Assembly: GCA_023436945.1 (NCBI GenBank)
Contig: JAEZHG010000140.1
Coordinates: 1 to 7,051, forward strand
Direction of reading: 5' to 3'
From: Pseudomonadota bacterium
Lineage (GTDB): Bacteria; Pseudomonadota; Alphaproteobacteria; Caulobacterales; Caulobacteraceae
DNA length: 7,051 nt
Shown: positions 6,090 through 7,051 of the stretch, one piece after another
Layout of the letters: each line of letters opens with the position of its first letter
How positions within the stretch are numbered: the stretch's first letter is position 1
Translations under genes and position numbers: made by a program
The notes under the pieces: model-generated
Seen by the model: the letters and a program-made list of their open reading frames with translations, nothing else
What the model was told of the DNA's origin: nothing
Databases searched by the model: none

Positions 6090-6800
6090 ATGTTCACAAG
6101 CGAAGTCAGCACTAAGCTTGGCTACTACGTTTATCGGCTAATCGATCCGACAAACGGCGAGACTTTTTATGTAGGTAAGGGAAAAGGCAACCGTGTGTTT
6201 GCCCACGCCAGCGGTGAAATCGATGAAGATGCAGTATCGGAAAAGCTGAAGCGTATTTACGAGATTAAGAACAGGCATCTCGAAGTGCAGCACGTGATCC
6301 ATAGGCACGGGCTGGATCAAGCGACCGCGTTCGAGGTTGAGGCCGCGTTGATTGATGCCTATCCCTCAGCAACGAACATTGTGGCGGGCCACAGCTCGGA
6401 TCGGGGGGTCGCTCACGCAGATGAGATACGACGCCGGTATGAAGCAAAACCTGCTGATATCATCCATCCGGTCGTAGAGATTAATATCAGCCGAACCATC
6501 AGCGAGAAGCCAATCTATGATGCTGTACGGCTTGCTTGGAAGATCTCGCCCGCTAAGGCATCCAAGGCTGCATATGTCTTCGCAGTGGAGCGAGGAATAG
6601 TCGTGGGTGTTTACGAAGCGGACGGCTGGTATCCTGCGCACGATACCGTTTTTGGGGCGCTTGCTTGGGAAGAAGGCTCTGGCCGACATGGTTTTGTTGG
6701 TTTCGATGCACCAATCGAGATTCGAGAACGCTACCTTCACCATTCAGTGCCGCCCAAGGCAAAAGGGGCGGCTAATCCAATCCGTTACCACAACCTCTAG
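6090..6800 (+). CDS. GIY-YIG nuclease-domain protein with a C-terminal domain of unknown function
   Basis: The product is 236 residues. The N-terminal half is a GIY-YIG domain of the COG3680/LEM-3-like type: GYYVYRLIDP (11-20, GIY position), FYVGKGKGNRVFAHA (26-40, YIG position Tyr27-Val28-Gly29, with Arg35 as the likely catalytic arginine), EVEAALIDAY (82-91, a Glu here being the likely metal ligand) and TNIVAG (95-100, conserved Asn). These fit a single-metal DNA-cutting active site. Residues 138-220 form a second domain with W150, YVFAVERGIVVGVYEADGW (162-180) and a closing F-x-G-F-x-A plus YLHHSV; I recall similar segments in other nuclease-linked proteins but cannot name a family. ATG 6090 is chosen because homology begins 11 residues later and AGG precedes it; the frame is open 96 codons further upstream, but that part is antisense to the lhr fragment. 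Two hand-counted lines are 45-47% GC, well below lhr, suggesting transfer. Its TAG overlaps the ligase stop on the other strand. A housekeeping, mobile or defence role is all possible. Confidence 0.82.
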   Translation: MFTSEVSTKLGYYVYRLIDPTNGETFYVGKGKGNRVFAHASGEIDEDAVSEKLKRIYEIKNRHLEVQHVIHRHGLDQATAFEVEAALIDAYPSATNIVAGHSSDRGVAHADEIRRRYEAKPADIIHPVVEINISRTISEKPIYDAVRLAWKISPAKASKAAYVFAVERGIVVGVYEADGWYPAHDTVFGALAWEEGSGRHGFVGFDAPIEIRERYLHHSVPPKAKGAANPIRYHNL

Positions 6801-7051
6801 CCCTTGGTATCGACTAGCATCGCCTCCAACACCCCCAACTCATCCGCCTCTCCCGCAGGCTTGTCCCAACGTATCCGGTTAATGCGGGGGAAGCGCATGG
6901 CGATGCCGGACTTGTGGCGGGTGGAGCGTTGTAGGCCTTCAAAGGCGACTTCGACCACCAGTCCGAAATCGCGCGTGGCCTTGACCGCGCGGACCGGGCC
7001 GAAGCGGTCGGTGGTGTTGTCGCGCACAAACTTGTCGAGCTGTTTCAACTC
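6797..7051 (-). CDS. ATP-dependent DNA ligase, C-terminal end (5' part outside window)
   Basis: These are the last 84 codons of a ligase that enters from the right edge. The OB-fold C-terminal region is recognised by FGPVRAVK, VEVAFEGLQRSTRHKSGIAMRFPRI and RWDKPAGEAD, the last holding the R-x-D-K of ligase motif VI. This pattern is typical of the bacterial ATP-dependent ligase (TIGR04120 from memory) that is linked with a nuclease, an Lhr-type helicase and PdeM in a DNA damage response cluster. It seals nicks using ATP in the cytoplasm. The reading frame is open to the window edge, and the TTG at 7048-7046 is an internal leucine, not a start. The normal C-terminus seems complete. In the usual arrangement lhr follows closely on the same strand, but here the GIY-YIG gene faces it and shares 4 bases (CTAG, 6797-6800). 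Confidence 0.9.
   Translation of the reverse strand, partial: ELKQLDKFVRDNTTDRFGPVRAVKATRDFGLVVEVAFEGLQRSTRHKSGIAMRFPRINRIRWDKPAGEADELGVLEAMLVDTKG

Noticed and set aside
5879..6112. Minus-strand 77-codon open frame starting with ATG at 6112
   Set aside because: It reads the lhr fragment in the wrong frame and is low-complexity (Pro, Arg, Gly rich) with no recognisable domain.
7046..7048. TTG as a start giving an 83-residue small protein at the right edge
   Set aside because: The frame continues to the window edge, and the sequence is the C-terminal OB-fold of a DNA ligase.
1..7051. tRNA, rRNA, CRISPR array, insertion sequence or integrase
   Set aside because: None was seen on either strand; the only clear repeat is the 90-bp lhr duplication.

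Overview
The window looks like an alphaproteobacterial chromosome segment. The reasons are moderately high GC in the core genes (one hand-counted 60-base line in the helicase gene is 63% GC), a cellulose operon of the bcsC-bcsD type, and the ligase-associated DNA repair set (ATP-dependent ligase, Lhr-type helicase, PdeM phosphoesterase). The exact genus cannot be read from the sequence.

Layout. (1) Positions 1-2035, plus strand: the 3' end of a cellulose operon, with the C-terminal outer-membrane barrel of BcsC, a short BcsD-like protein and the periplasmic GH8 endoglucanase BcsZ. The genes overlap and both internal starts are TTG codons with good Shine-Dalgarno sequences. (2) Positions 2032-5234, minus strand: pdeM and, upstream of it, the 830-codon ligase-associated DEXH helicase gene lhr, joined by an ATGA overlap. 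pdeM and bcsZ converge and share 4 bases. (3) Positions 5235-6796: an insertion-like region with two plus-strand genes, a small membrane-anchored protein of unknown function (5289-5801) and a GIY-YIG nuclease-domain protein (6090-6800). Between them is a broken minus-strand copy of the start of lhr (about 5805-5981). (4) Positions 6797-7051, minus strand: the C-terminal end of the ATP-dependent DNA ligase, which runs off the window.

The main story is the repair cluster. Ligase and lhr are normally close neighbours on one strand; here about 1.56 kb of oppositely oriented accessory DNA separates them. A 90-bp segment of lhr (5048-5137) is repeated directly at 5855-5944 with 84/90 identity. Five of the six differences are synonymous, so the second copy looks like a piece of a once-functional, slightly diverged lhr allele, not a copy that decayed after duplication. 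This suggests recombination with incoming related DNA, which left an lhr fragment and delivered or trapped the two accessory genes.

The cellulose genes work together: BcsC exports the glucan across the outer membrane, BcsD organises the strands in the periplasm and BcsZ trims them. The ligase, Lhr and PdeM are presumed to act together in repair of DNA damage. The roles of the two inserted genes are not known.
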